This document shows, piece after piece, positions 1 through 7,832 of a stretch of DNA of 64,000 bases. Position numbers and translations under genes: made by a program. Under the pieces are notes generated by a model. The model searched no databases, had not been told where the DNA came from, and saw only the letters and a program-made list of their open reading frames with translations. Position 1 is the stretch's first letter. Every line of letters starts with the position of its first letter. The stretch spans positions 3,205,501-3,269,500 of the forward strand of contig NZ_CP098511.1 of assembly GCF_026222555.1 (NCBI RefSeq), read 5' to 3'. The DNA is from Aquimarina sp. ERC-38 (GTDB lineage: Bacteria; Bacteroidota; Bacteroidia; Flavobacteriales; Flavobacteriaceae).

Positions 1-392
1 CACAGTTGGCAGCAGGAAATCAGCATAACGTGGTTCCTTCTCATTGTAATCTGGTGGTAGATATTCGGGTGAATGATTGTTATACGAACCAGGAGGTTCT
101 AGAAGAAGTCTCGAAAGCTATGCCTGAAAATACCACAGTCAAACCTAGATCATTGCGTTTGGGCTCTTCATCTATTCCTAAAGATCATCCGGTCGTTTTA
201 TCCGGTATGGCTATGGGAAGAACTACCTACGGTTCGCCAACGCTCTCCGATCAATCGGTTTTGAGTTGTCCGTCGTTAAAACTAGGCCCGGGGGATTCAA
301 CCCGATCACATTCGGCAGATGAATTTATTTACGTAAATGAGATTGAAGAAGGGGTAGCATTGTATATTCAGATTTTGGAGGGGATTTTATGA
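1..392 (+). CDS. argE: M20-family deacetylase (ArgE / N-acetylcitrulline deacetylase), C-terminal part
   Basis: The gene is cut by the left window edge; the frame is open from base 3, so the true start lies outside. About 129 C-terminal residues are present. They hold the end of the dimerisation (lid) domain, with the segment NLVVDIRVND, and the end of the catalytic domain with GPGDSTRSHSADEF, whose histidine is the usual last zinc ligand of M20 peptidases. The family removes N-acyl groups; in Bacteroidota it acts on N-acetylcitrulline after the ArgF' carbamoyltransferase. That argH follows on the same strand supports the arginine role. An IS3 element now separates the two genes, so operon read-through is probably disturbed. 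Exact substrate is inferred. Confidence 0.85.
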   Translation, partial: QLAAGNQHNVVPSHCNLVVDIRVNDCYTNQEVLEEVSKAMPENTTVKPRSLRLGSSSIPKDHPVVLSGMAMGRTTYGSPTLSDQSVLSCPSLKLGPGDSTRSHSADEFIYVNEIEEGVALYIQILEGIL

Positions 393-601
393 AGTATAGA
401 AAAGAAATCGTTTCGCTGCTAGATGTTAGATCGTTCGCTTTGCTTACTGTTGATGTTAAGAATTTGAAAGGCAAAGTCGCAAAGAAGCTAAGAAGCTTAA
501 TAGAAAAGAATTAGAATTTTAGTCATCTATTTAAATTAGCAGTTAGATTAGAGGACTGAGGCTCGATGTACATCCCTAAATAGTGTTGACCGCTTTTAGG
601 T

Positions 602-1444
602 TTATATTTCATTGTTAAAAATAGTTATTGTTTTCCTTTGATCTTTGTTTATTGAAGGAAAGTTTTCTTCAAACTGGACTGGCGTTTTCTTATCGATGTT
701 GTTATGTGTCCTTACATGGTTGTAATGGTTGACAGCTTGCTTCATTCTTTTCTTTAGTTGATCAAAGGTTTTAATCTCCCAGTAGTCAAGATAATCCCTT
801 TTGATAGTCCTGTTGATACGTTCTGCATAAGCGTTATCTTGGGCAGATTGTGCCATACTGATCCTACAGTCATGTTGTTCTAAAAGCTTGATATAGGCTT
901 TGTAGATATATTGACCGCCCCTATCGGAGTGATGTACCTTTGGTGGTTTATGGTCCTTTAGTGCCATTTGTAAAGCTTTTAGGTTAGCCGTAGCACGCAT
1001 ATGGTCCGATAGGCAGTAACCTACAATTTTCTTTGTATAAACGTCAATGATAAAGACTGCATAATAATGCTTCCCACAAATAAGAATGTAAGTAATATCA
1101 CTTTGCCAAATTACTGACGGTGCAGCTACTTCCATCCCTTTAATTAAATTAGGGTAATACACCTTAGCGGCAATAGTCGTCCTTTTATAGTTCTTCTTGA
1201 TCTTGAGCCTATAGCCCAATAACATCATAGTTTCTACAAACCTGTCCCTACCAATAAAATTAGGTTGTAGTATATCGTACATCTTTTCTACCCCACAACC
1301 CGGAAAGTCTTTGCGCAACTCATCTACCTCTACTACTAAGCCCTCAATCTTCCGATCAAAGACTTCTTGGCGCTTAGCGTATTGGTGTACGGCTTGTTTG
1401 CTAATACCTACAACGTTATATAGCTTATTTAATGAATAACCCAT
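602..1444 (-). CDS. IS3-family transposase OrfB (DDE integrase domain)
   Basis: 280 residues from the ATG at 1444. An N-terminal HTH_21-like part is followed by an rve integrase core. The catalytic triad is visible: D116 (WQSDITYI), D174 (HHSDRGGQY) and E208 (DNAYAERINRTIK), with the usual spacing of 35 or so residues between the last two. The frame is intact. The ATG overlaps the stop of OrfA in a TAATG junction. The OrfB frame is also open further upstream, through the A8 tract at 1490-1497, so the active enzyme is probably the OrfAB fusion made by -1 frameshifting, as is usual in IS3 elements. The ATG at 1444 may only make a short OrfB. Confidence 0.95.
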   Translation of the reverse strand: MGYSLNKLYNVVGISKQAVHQYAKRQEVFDRKIEGLVVEVDELRKDFPGCGVEKMYDILQPNFIGRDRFVETMMLLGYRLKIKKNYKRTTIAAKVYYPNLIKGMEVAAPSVIWQSDITYILICGKHYYAVFIIDVYTKKIVGYCLSDHMRATANLKALQMALKDHKPPKVHHSDRGGQYIYKAYIKLLEQHDCRISMAQSAQDNAYAERINRTIKRDYLDYWEIKTFDQLKKRMKQAVNHYNHVRTHNNIDKKTPVQFEENFPSINKDQRKTITIFNNEI

Positions 1445-1839
1445 TACTTGCTGATGCTTTTGGAACCACCTAATTGTGGGGTGTTGAAGTTTTTTTTAAT
1501 ATCGATGTTAAGTTCATCTTTGGCTATCTCCACCACCTTCTCCAGATAGTCAATCTTGATTTGTTTACGCCCCAGGGCAGCTTCCAACTCTTTAACCTTT
1601 TTCTCTAATTCTTTTAACTTCTCCGAACTACTGTGTTTCATCTCTACAACTCTTGATCCATGCTCGTTAAAGGTAGAATATTTATAAATCCATTTGTAGA
1701 TATTTGAGCGGGATATCTTATGTATCCGCTCCAATTGTGGGACACTGAACTTACCCGATTCAAAGTCACTGACCAATTGTTTTTTAAAATCCTCAGAATA
1801 TTTTCTTCTCTTCTGAATACTCTTTAAATTTGCTCTCAT
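1444..1839 (-). CDS. IS3-family transposase OrfA (HTH_Tnp_1 / leucine zipper)
   Basis: 131 residues. Residues 10-60 form a helix-turn-helix of the transposase IS3/IS911 OrfA type (YSEDFKKQLVSDFESGK, then PQLERIHKISRSNIYKWI), which should bind the terminal repeats. Residues 70-115 are a leucine-rich coiled coil suited to multimerisation with OrfAB. The C-terminus runs over an A8-C slippery tract (1489-1497) about 45 nt before the stop. The frame is complete and undamaged, so with OrfB this element looks capable of movement. Confidence 0.93.
   Translation of the reverse strand: MRANLKSIQKRRKYSEDFKKQLVSDFESGKFSVPQLERIHKISRSNIYKWIYKYSTFNEHGSRVVEMKHSSSEKLKELEKKVKELEAALGRKQIKIDYLEKVVEIAKDELNIDIKKNFNTPQLGGSKSISK
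1489..1497 (-). other. A8C slippery tract for -1 frameshift (OrfA to OrfAB)
   Basis: On the minus strand the sequence is ATT AAA AAA AAC TTC in the OrfA frame. Slipping back by one at the A-run puts the ribosome in the OrfB frame, which I read as open from here through the ATG at 1444 (codons AAA CTT CAA CAC CCC … GTA ATG GGT). This is the standard arrangement for producing the OrfAB transposase of IS3 elements. Efficiency and stimulatory structure were not assessed. Confidence 0.75.
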
Positions 1840-1893
1840 ATATTAATCACTTTATTTAAAAGTGGTCAACCTATAGCAGGGATGTACAGTACA

Positions 1894-2247
1894 CGAAGTC
1901 CGAAGTCGGAAGTTTTAAGTGAATAGTATTAAGTGTAAAGTCCTAAGTCTCAAGTTTTGTTGAATAGTAGAAAGGTTAAGAAGAATGGAAAATATATTAT
2001 TAGCTAGAATTGCAAAACTTGAATAAAAATAAATACTAATAACTAATAATTGATAGAAATTAATAACTAAAAAACTTTTGGCTTTTGCCTAAATAACTAA
2101 CATATAACAAGTAATTAATAACTAGAAAGAATAACAAATGATGGCGTACTTGTAACTAGATTTTTTCCAGAAATAAAAGAATACTAAAAAACTTTTAGCT
2201 ATTGCCTATTGACTAACATATGCTATTGCCTAAATAACTAACGAATA
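1894..2247. repeat. Degenerate spacer repeats upstream of argH
   Basis: A 354-bp spacer without a credible gene. It is built from recurring word-like strings: GAAGTCCGAAGTCGGAAG, AAGTCCTAAGTCTCAAG, several AATAACTAATAACTAA runs, and three versions of a longer phrase, AACTTTTGGCTTTTGCC, AACTTTTAGCTATTGCC and GCTATTGCCTAAATAACTAAC. The last phrase runs directly into the argH start codon. The same phrases recur at 9530-9660 and, inverted, at 6400-6680. No clear promoter was recognised. Confidence 0.6.
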
Positions 2248-3582
2248 ATGAGTAATAACAAAAATAACGATCAAAGTAGTGTTCCACCTTCGGGGGTTAA
2301 GGGGCATAAACTTTGGGATAAAGGATTACCGACCGATCAAAAAATAGATTTATTTACCGTGGGGAATGACCGGCAATTGGATTTGGTTATTGCCAAGTAT
2401 GATGTACAGGCTACTCTGGCGCATGCTAAAATGCTCTATAAGATTGAATTATTATCAGAAAAAGAGATAATTGCAATTGAAAAGGAACTGAATCAAATTG
2501 CTAAGGATATAGAATCCGGAACTTTTACCATCGAAGATCAATTTGAAGACGTACATTCTAAAATTGAATACGAACTGACCCAACGTATTGGGGAAGCTGG
2601 TAAAAAAATCCATACTGCCCGATCACGGAACGATCAGGTTTTGGTAGCTATGCATTTGTATTTAAAAGAAGAATTAGCTCAAATCAAATCTTCCATAAAA
2701 GAACTATCCGACAATTTGTTAGATGCTGCTGAAAAATATAAAGAAATTTTACTTCCGGGATATACGCATTTGCAGATCGCAATGCCTTCATCTTTTGGTC
2801 TTTGGTTTTCTGCGTATGCTGAGAGTTTTGTGGATGATCTGTATTTTGTAAACGCTGCCTACAAAGTAGTAGATCAAAACCCATTAGGAAGTGCTGCGGG
2901 TTACGGAAGTTCGTTTGCAATTGATCGGGAGTTTACTACTAAAGAATTGCGTTTTGAAACATTAAAATATAACGTGGTAGCAGCGCAAATGAGCCGCGGT
3001 AAATCCGAAAAATCAACTGCTTTTGCCATTAGTAGTTTAGCAGGTACCTTATCCAAGTTGGCTATGGACGTTTGTTTATACATGAGCCAAAATTTTAATT
3101 TTATGAGCATTCCTTCAGAATTTACGACGGGTTCTAGTATTATGCCGCATAAAAAGAATCCTGATGTTTTTGAATTAATTAGGGGGAAATGTAATAAAAT
3201 TCAAGCCTTGCCTTATGAACTTACTTTATTAACCAATAATTTGCCGAGTGGATATCACCGGGATTTACAGTTATTAAAAGAAGGAATCGTTCCTGCTATT
3301 CAGGACGTAAAAGCTTGTATAGAAATGGCTACTTATGCGCTAAAGAATGTCAAAGTAAATAAAACCATTCTCGATGATACTAAATATGATTACTTGTTTA
3401 GCGTAGATACCTTAAACGAATTGGTTCAAAACGGAATGTCGTTCCGGGATGCCTATGTAAAAATCGGACAGGATATTGAAAACGGAAATTATCAACCTAA
3501 AAAGAGTACCAAACATACGCATCTGGGGAGTATTAATAACCTAGCTTTAGACCAAATTCGCCAGAAGCTTAAAAATGCGTAA
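2248..3582 (+). CDS. argH: Argininosuccinate lyase
   Basis: 444 residues. Cleaves argininosuccinate to arginine and fumarate, the last step of arginine synthesis, as a cytosolic homotetramer. Family marks: TARSRNDQV at 123-131, GYTHLQ at 171-176 and the fumarase/aspartase-superfamily signature GSSIMPHKKNPD at 295-306. The conserved body begins at residue 21 (KLWDKG). The first 20 residues (rich in N, S, P) are an extension not usual in the family, but there is no later start codon before KLWDKG, so the ATG at 2248 stands. It follows the ArgE-like gene, from which the IS3 element separates it, and precedes a cupin gene by 26 bp. Confidence 0.97.
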   Translation: MSNNKNNDQSSVPPSGVKGHKLWDKGLPTDQKIDLFTVGNDRQLDLVIAKYDVQATLAHAKMLYKIELLSEKEIIAIEKELNQIAKDIESGTFTIEDQFEDVHSKIEYELTQRIGEAGKKIHTARSRNDQVLVAMHLYLKEELAQIKSSIKELSDNLLDAAEKYKEILLPGYTHLQIAMPSSFGLWFSAYAESFVDDLYFVNAAYKVVDQNPLGSAAGYGSSFAIDREFTTKELRFETLKYNVVAAQMSRGKSEKSTAFAISSLAGTLSKLAMDVCLYMSQNFNFMSIPSEFTTGSSIMPHKKNPDVFELIRGKCNKIQALPYELTLLTNNLPSGYHRDLQLLKEGIVPAIQDVKACIEMATYALKNVKVNKTILDDTKYDYLFSVDTLNELVQNGMSFRDAYVKIGQDIENGNYQPKKSTKHTHLGSINNLALDQIRQKLKNA

Positions 3583-3608
3583 ATTTCCATTTTTTAGAAA
3601 ATGTATTT

Positions 3609-3968
3609 ATGGAAGTAGTCAATATAAACGAAAAATTCGAACAATTTCAGGATTTTTGGAACCCTAGAATTATAGGTGAGTTAAACGGGCAACAGGTAAA
3701 AATAGCCCGGTTAAAGGATGAATTTATCATGCATCAACACGAACAGGAAGACGAACTCTTTTTGGTTATTGAAGGTGTTTTGGAAATGGAATTTAAAGAC
3801 CAGATAAAACGTATTCACCCAATGGAGTTTTTAATTGTTCCCAAAGGTACGCCACATCGTCCTAAAGCCATCGGAGAAGTAAAAGTACTCTTATTTGAAC
3901 CCAAAACTACTTTAAATACAGGGGAATTCACGAATGAGTTTACTAAGGAAAAGTTGGATAGGGTTTGA
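3609..3968 (+). CDS. Small cupin-domain protein
   Basis: 119 residues, single-domain cupin_2 barrel. The metal-binding set is visible: H42 and H44 (MHQHEQEDE), E48, and H83 (GTPHRPKA). Such proteins are often metal-dependent isomerases, dioxygenases or sugar-binding domains, and the substrate cannot be read from the sequence. The gene starts 26 bp after argH on the same strand and may be co-transcribed, but no functional link with arginine synthesis is evident. It is followed by the first copy of a MITE-like repeat. Confidence 0.85.
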   Translation: MEVVNINEKFEQFQDFWNPRIIGELNGQQVKIARLKDEFIMHQHEQEDELFLVIEGVLEMEFKDQIKRIHPMEFLIVPKGTPHRPKAIGEVKVLLFEPKTTLNTGEFTNEFTKEKLDRV

Positions 3969-4032
3969 TCTTAAGCGATTTTAGGAAGTTTATCTTCTAC
4001 CAATTTGATTAATATACTTAGTATTTTTAAAA

Positions 4033-4245
4033 ATTAGTTTCTGGTAAAGAATCAAGATCGCTATCGCTTTTAGAATCAAGAAACAAGACTATTAATTATA
4101 ATATTAAAAATCAAAATTGTAGAATTATTTACGTTAAAAACAGTTTTTTAAAAAATTAATAGCAGCTTTAACATATTTTGAAGTTTGGGATTAACTTATT
4201 TTACCATGCTTAATATATTTTTATTTATTTAAACAGGACACTAAT
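4033..4245. repeat. MITE-like dispersed repeat, copy 1
   Basis: A 213-bp sequence strongly similar along its length to 62281-62500. Shared blocks include CAAGATCGCTATCGCTT near the left end, TATTTACGTTAAA in the middle, AAAGTTTGGRATTA-like text, and the right end GACACTAATGATT. The ends are imperfect inverted repeats: left ATTAGTTTCTGGTAAAG, right (inverted) ATTAGTGTCCTGTTTAAA. It has no coding capacity, which suggests a non-autonomous element moved by an unidentified transposase. Similarity to the other copy continues weakly up to about 4298. It fills the 357-bp gap between the cupin and beta-propeller genes. Confidence 0.75.
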
Positions 4246-4325
4246 GATTTTTAAAATAGAATTAAGTTTCGAAAATATATGATTTAGTGTTAACGGAAAA
4301 TTTTAATAATGAAGTCAAAAATTTG

Positions 4326-5489
4326 ATGGCAAAGGTAATTACCATAACCACAATACTCCTTAATTTATTCATAAATAAAACCTACAGTCAAACCACAGAC
4401 TTTTTTAAACAACCCTACCCAGACTCTATTCCCGCTGTTTTTGCTCCGGGGGCGATATCAGTAGCAGGTAGGTTGGAACATGGATTTTCGTTGACACCAG
4501 ATATGCAAGAAATGGCTTTTGGGGTTTTAGATAAAAAAGATTTTAGTGGTCGGATTTGGTATACGCATAATACAGGTGGACAGTGGACAAAACCGGAACT
4601 GTTTAGACCTTTAAAAAATAAATGTGTTTTTCTACCGTACTTTTCGCCGGATGGAACCTCTCTATTATACGCAAAAAGTAAAACGCTTAAAGACAATTAT
4701 ATTACTGATATTTGGAGGTTAGAAAAACAAAGTGGTAAATGGGGTAATTCTCAAAAACTGACTGGTGCTGTGAATACTTCGGCTAGAGAGGCTTCGGCTT
4801 GTATGACGTTAACTGGTACTATTTATTTTTCTTCTAACCGTAAGGAAACGTCCTTGTCAGATCTATTTTATACGGTACCTAATGCAACAGAGTATTCTGA
4901 GGTAGTACGTATAAATACTCTTTCTTCTATAAAAGATGAGGAAAGTATCTTTGTGGCTCCGGATGAAACCTATATAATCTTTAGTCGATTTGAAACTACG
5001 GATAAGGGTCCGGACTTATATATCAGTTATCGAACTATTGAAAATCAATGGACTTCTCCCGTTGCTTTGGATGTCAACATTAATACTTCTGAATGGGAGC
5101 GAAGGCCTTTTGTGACTTCGGATCAGCGTTTTTTATTCTTTACTCGGCTAAGTATTAAGGGCTCTGAAATAACGGAATCTGATATTTATTGGGTAAATAC
5201 CCAAAAAGTTTTTAAACCTTATGTTTTTCATCCGATTCCAGTTAAAACTATTCAAAAAAGTAAAGAAACAATACTGGAAATGCTACCGGATTTCTTTAAA
5301 GATATCGATGATTCCAAATTAGAAATTAGTTTAGATACTACAAACCCAAAATGGGTAACTTTTAATAGCGAAAAGCAAATTTTGAGTTTACATCCAAATC
5401 AAACCGGAGAATTTAAGGTTACACTGGTTGCAACAGATAAAGCCTTTAACAAAACCACTGCCAGTATTAAAATTATGGTGATAAATTAG
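4326..5489 (+). CDS. Secreted WD40-like (PD40) beta-propeller protein
   Basis: 387 residues from the ATG at 4326. I prefer this to a GTG at 4287 because it gives a clean signal peptide (MAKVITITTILLNLFINKTYSQ) and the upstream start lies at the edge of repeat-derived DNA. The body has several PD40/TolB-type blades: FSLTPDMQEMAFG, PYFSPDGTSLLYAKS, SIFVAPDETYIIFSRF and RPFVTSDQRFLFFTR. Such propellers in Bacteroidota are periplasmic or surface proteins that bind proteins or glycans. The last 80 residues form a separate small beta domain ending in TLVATDKAFNKTTASIKI, similar to a cadherin/Ig-like module. Ligand unknown. Confidence 0.85.
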   Translation: MAKVITITTILLNLFINKTYSQTTDFFKQPYPDSIPAVFAPGAISVAGRLEHGFSLTPDMQEMAFGVLDKKDFSGRIWYTHNTGGQWTKPELFRPLKNKCVFLPYFSPDGTSLLYAKSKTLKDNYITDIWRLEKQSGKWGNSQKLTGAVNTSAREASACMTLTGTIYFSSNRKETSLSDLFYTVPNATEYSEVVRINTLSSIKDEESIFVAPDETYIIFSRFETTDKGPDLYISYRTIENQWTSPVALDVNINTSEWERRPFVTSDQRFLFFTRLSIKGSEITESDIYWVNTQKVFKPYVFHPIPVKTIQKSKETILEMLPDFFKDIDDSKLEISLDTTNPKWVTFNSEKQILSLHPNQTGEFKVTLVATDKAFNKTTASIKIMVIN

Positions 5490-5575
5490 TGCTAGCCTTC
5501 GAATGCAACTGTATAATTCAGAAACTTAAGTAAATAATGATACGCTTAAAAGTAAACCTAAAAGTTGATCAAAAG

Positions 5576-6391
5576 CTATTTTAAAAACTTCCGAATATAG
5601 GTTGCAACCCCATCTTCTTTACCTGTACTAGTCACGTAATCAGCAATGGCTAATACTTCCGGTTTGGCATTGGCTACGGCAATTCCGATTCCAGCTGCTT
5701 TTAACATCTCTATATCATTGTAATTATCACCAAAAGCAATAACTTCTTTTAGATCAACCTTATAATAGTCCGCTAGGTATGCTATTGCAGTTTTCTTTGA
5801 AATGGACTTTTCTGCAATTTCAATATAAGTATCTTTAGAACGGTAGCAATGTAATTGATCTTTAAAATTTTCGGTTAAGAAACAATAGGCTTTATCAATG
5901 GCTTCGGTCTCTCCCATACACATGATTTTATGTGCTTCTTTTTGTTCTTTTCCCCATATTTCTAAAACCTGATCGTTGGATAGTACCGTAGGTTGTACTT
6001 TTGTATTGTTAATCTCCCTTTTTGCCCAAAAATCCAATTCCGGAACATACCATTCATCGTTTTGATATAAACTAAGGTGAAAAGGCGTGGTTTTATTAAA
6101 AGCAAATAACTCTTTAGTAATGCTATTAGAAATCGTTTTGGAAAATACTGTTTTATTATCAATCAGGATCAGTCCGCCGTTGTAACAGATTAGCGGTAAT
6201 TCGGATATGTTTAATTTTTCCTGTAAATGTTTCATAGCAGAAGGCATTCGCGAAGAAATCAAAATTATTTTTATCCGATCTTTGATTCGTTGAATTTCGG
6301 TAATTGTAGCTTCGGATAGTTCTCGTTCTGTATTTAGTAAAGTTCCGTCAATATCGGTGAAAAGTATTTTGGGGAGGGTAGGGGTTGTCAT
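5576..6391 (-). CDS. Cof-type HAD-IIB phosphatase
   Basis: 271 residues. Motif I is FTDIDGTLLN (nucleophile D13, acid/base D15), motif II is ILISSR, and motifs III/IV are in GDNYNDIEMLKAAGIGIAVANA near residue 220. A IIB-type cap lies between motifs II and III. These cytosolic Mg-dependent enzymes dephosphorylate sugar phosphates, FMN or pyridoxal phosphate. The exact substrate is not readable. The gene stands alone on the minus strand, convergent with the PD40 gene, with a long repeat-filled spacer upstream. Confidence 0.93.
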   Translation of the reverse strand: MTTPTLPKILFTDIDGTLLNTERELSEATITEIQRIKDRIKIILISSRMPSAMKHLQEKLNISELPLICYNGGLILIDNKTVFSKTISNSITKELFAFNKTTPFHLSLYQNDEWYVPELDFWAKREINNTKVQPTVLSNDQVLEIWGKEQKEAHKIMCMGETEAIDKAYCFLTENFKDQLHCYRSKDTYIEIAEKSISKKTAIAYLADYYKVDLKEVIAFGDNYNDIEMLKAAGIGIAVANAKPEVLAIADYVTSTGKEDGVATYIRKFLK

Positions 6392-6780
6392 TTTGTAGTT
6401 ATTTAGGCAGAAAGGTACTGGTTATTGTTTTAGTATTGAGTATTGAGATGTTAGTATTAAGACTATTGCACAGTTTTATAGTTATTGTATTACTGGTATT
6501 AAGTTATTAGTTGATAAGGCACAAGGAAAAAGGCACTAGGCACTGGTTTTAAGTTATTTCTATTGGTTAATAAGGCACTAGGCACTAGTTATTTAGTTAC
6601 TAAGTTATTATTTGTTGATATGGCACAAGGTACTAGGCACTGGTTCTTAGTTATTTGGTTATGTATTATTTCTTACTTTTTGTTAGCTCTGATGCTGTCT
6701 TTTTTCTTCTAAATTCTTTCCAAAGAAAAGGACTTTTTGACTTTTACCCAAGGGATGGTTTATATCCATTTTGTAATTTG
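6392..6780. repeat. Degenerate spacer repeats (GGCACTAGGCACT family)
   Basis: A 389-bp spacer. It contains at least three copies of GGCACTAGGCACTRGTT-like text (near 6530, 6570 and 6630), joined by TTAGTTATTTRGTTACTAAG-like strings and by TAGTATTGAGTATTGAGATG. Read inverted this is the same vocabulary (AGTGCCTAGTGCC, AATAACTAA) as the spacers at 1894-2247 and 9516-9660. The part from 6690 to 6780 has no repeat and no gene. No transcription signal was recognised. Confidence 0.6.
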
Positions 6781-7155
6781 TTAGTTAAGAATGAATTGGT
6801 TGATGTATAATTTTGTGTCCTGAATTACATCCATACCGTGTCTTGAAATAGCAAAAAGGATAAATAGAATGATAAAAGCAATTATAAAACCAAAAAATAC
6901 GCCACTTCGGCTGCTGCTTGATACTTTTTTTGAAGTTTTTATATAGACTTTAGATGCCTTTTTTGTGATTCCAGAAACTACGGCAAAAGCGGGGGCAAAA
7001 ATCAGTACAACCAATGCCATATCTGCTAAAACTAGAAAATATCCGTCCACGTGAATATATTTGGATATAAATTTTAAGATATATTGATTAATCAAGGTAG
7101 CACTCAACACAGCAACAATATAGGTTGCATATTTGGTAAAGGTTCGGGTATTCAT
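6781..7155 (-). CDS. Hypothetical small inner-membrane protein
   Basis: 124 residues with three likely membrane segments: about 11-30 (YIVAVLSATLINQYIL), 40-62 (FLVLADMALVVLIFAPAFAVV) and 88-108 (GVFFGFIIAFIILFILFAI). A basic, serine-rich loop (KKASKVYIKTSKKVSSSSRSG) between segments 2 and 3 is probably cytoplasmic. I do not recognise the family. The gene is isolated on the minus strand between two repeat-rich spacers. The reading frame and the hydrophobic pattern make it a credible protein. Confidence 0.6.
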   Translation of the reverse strand: MNTRTFTKYATYIVAVLSATLINQYILKFISKYIHVDGYFLVLADMALVVLIFAPAFAVVSGITKKASKVYIKTSKKVSSSSRSGVFFGFIIAFIILFILFAISRHGMDVIQDTKLYINQFILN

Positions 7156-7520
7156 TTGGGGAACTACTTATATTATTAGTTCAAAAATAGTGTATTTTTT
7201 TATTGGTATTTGGTTTTTAATTTGAGGAATTTTAGAGGTGAAGGTTCAGAGATTTATAGAAGCAAAGGCTCTAAGAATCTAAGAAACAAAGTTCCAAAGG
7301 TTCAAAGATTTTTGAAATACGGTTTTAGAGGTTCTTAGGAGCAAAGGCTCTAAGAATCTAAGAAGTAAAGTTTCAAAGATTTTTTAAGATAAAGTTGTGG
7401 GACTCATGGTAGCGTAGAGGTAAGGACTATTAAAATATAGAGTTATAAAGATGCTAATAGTATCAATTTTAATACTTTAATTACACATCCATTTTTAGCG
7501 AAATTTGAACTAAAGTACTT
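7156..7520. repeat. Degenerate spacer repeats (CTAAGAATCTAAGAA/TTCAAAG family)
   Basis: A 365-bp spacer. At 7243-7300 and 7328-7385 the same phrase occurs twice: GCAAAGGCTCTAAGAATCTA, then AGAARYAAAGTTYC and TTCAAAGATTTTT. A third copy lies at 8215-8270 and relatives at 13351-13385 and, inverted, 13500-13580. No gene, promoter or terminator was recognised in the rest of the gap. Confidence 0.6.
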
Positions 7521-7832
7521 TTAAAAATCTATAGAAATGGTAACCTTTCCACCCAATCCTTTTTCAACAATCTCATAAAGCGTTTTTAAGGTTAGGTTAC
7601 TTCCATTATTCTCTACACGTGATATGTAGGTACGTTTTTTATCTACCAGTTTGCCAAGTTGTTCCTGAGTTAGGTTTTTTTCTTCTCGTGCATTTCGCAA
7701 TAACAAGCCTATTTTAAAAGATTCAAAATCTCTTTCTAATTCATCTCTACGTTCCGTACCCTGTTTTCCGTAGACGGTGTCTTTGATGTCTTTCCAACTT
7801 TTAGTTTCCGGTTTATCTTTCTTTATCTTCAT
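7521..7832 (-). CDS. XRE-family antitoxin (HigA-like)
   Basis: 103 residues. The C-terminal half is a helix-turn-helix of the HTH_3 class ([36 protein letters not shown] cut into its helices at about 48-85), followed by a short tail ending VTISIDF. The basic N-terminus ([16 protein letters not shown]) with a charged helix is usual for antitoxins of RelE/HigB-type toxins, where it contacts the toxin. The start overlaps the end of the toxin frame by 20 nt, so the pair is one transcription unit with the toxin first. The toxin frame is broken while this gene is intact. It likely represses its own promoter. Confidence 0.88.
   Translation of the reverse strand: MKIKKDKPETKSWKDIKDTVYGKQGTERRDELERDFESFKIGLLLRNAREEKNLTQEQLGKLVDKKRTYISRVENNGSNLTLKTLYEIVEKGLGGKVTISIDF

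Larger units (their letters stand above)
567..1893 (-). mobile_element. IS3-family (IS150-like) insertion sequence, complete
   Basis: About 1.33 kb with two overlapping minus-strand transposase frames. The ends are imperfect inverted repeats: left end TGTACATCCCTAAATAG followed by GTTGACC; right end, read inward from 1888, TGTACATCCCTGCTATAG followed by GTTGACC. The left end starts at 567. If the right end is placed at 1893 (…TGTACAGTACA), both flanks carry CGA (564-566 and 1894-1896), a 3-bp duplication typical of the IS3 family. If it is placed at 1888 no duplication is visible. Joining the flanks recreates a GACTGAGGCTCGAAGTCC-like string, which is a unit of the repeat family at 13182-13325, so the element seems to have landed in such a repeat. 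Confidence 0.93.

Noticed and set aside
389..514. 41-codon frame overlapping the ArgE stop (ATGA)
   Set aside because: Basic low-complexity product made of spacer-repeat words (AAGAAGCTAAGAAGC); no family likeness.
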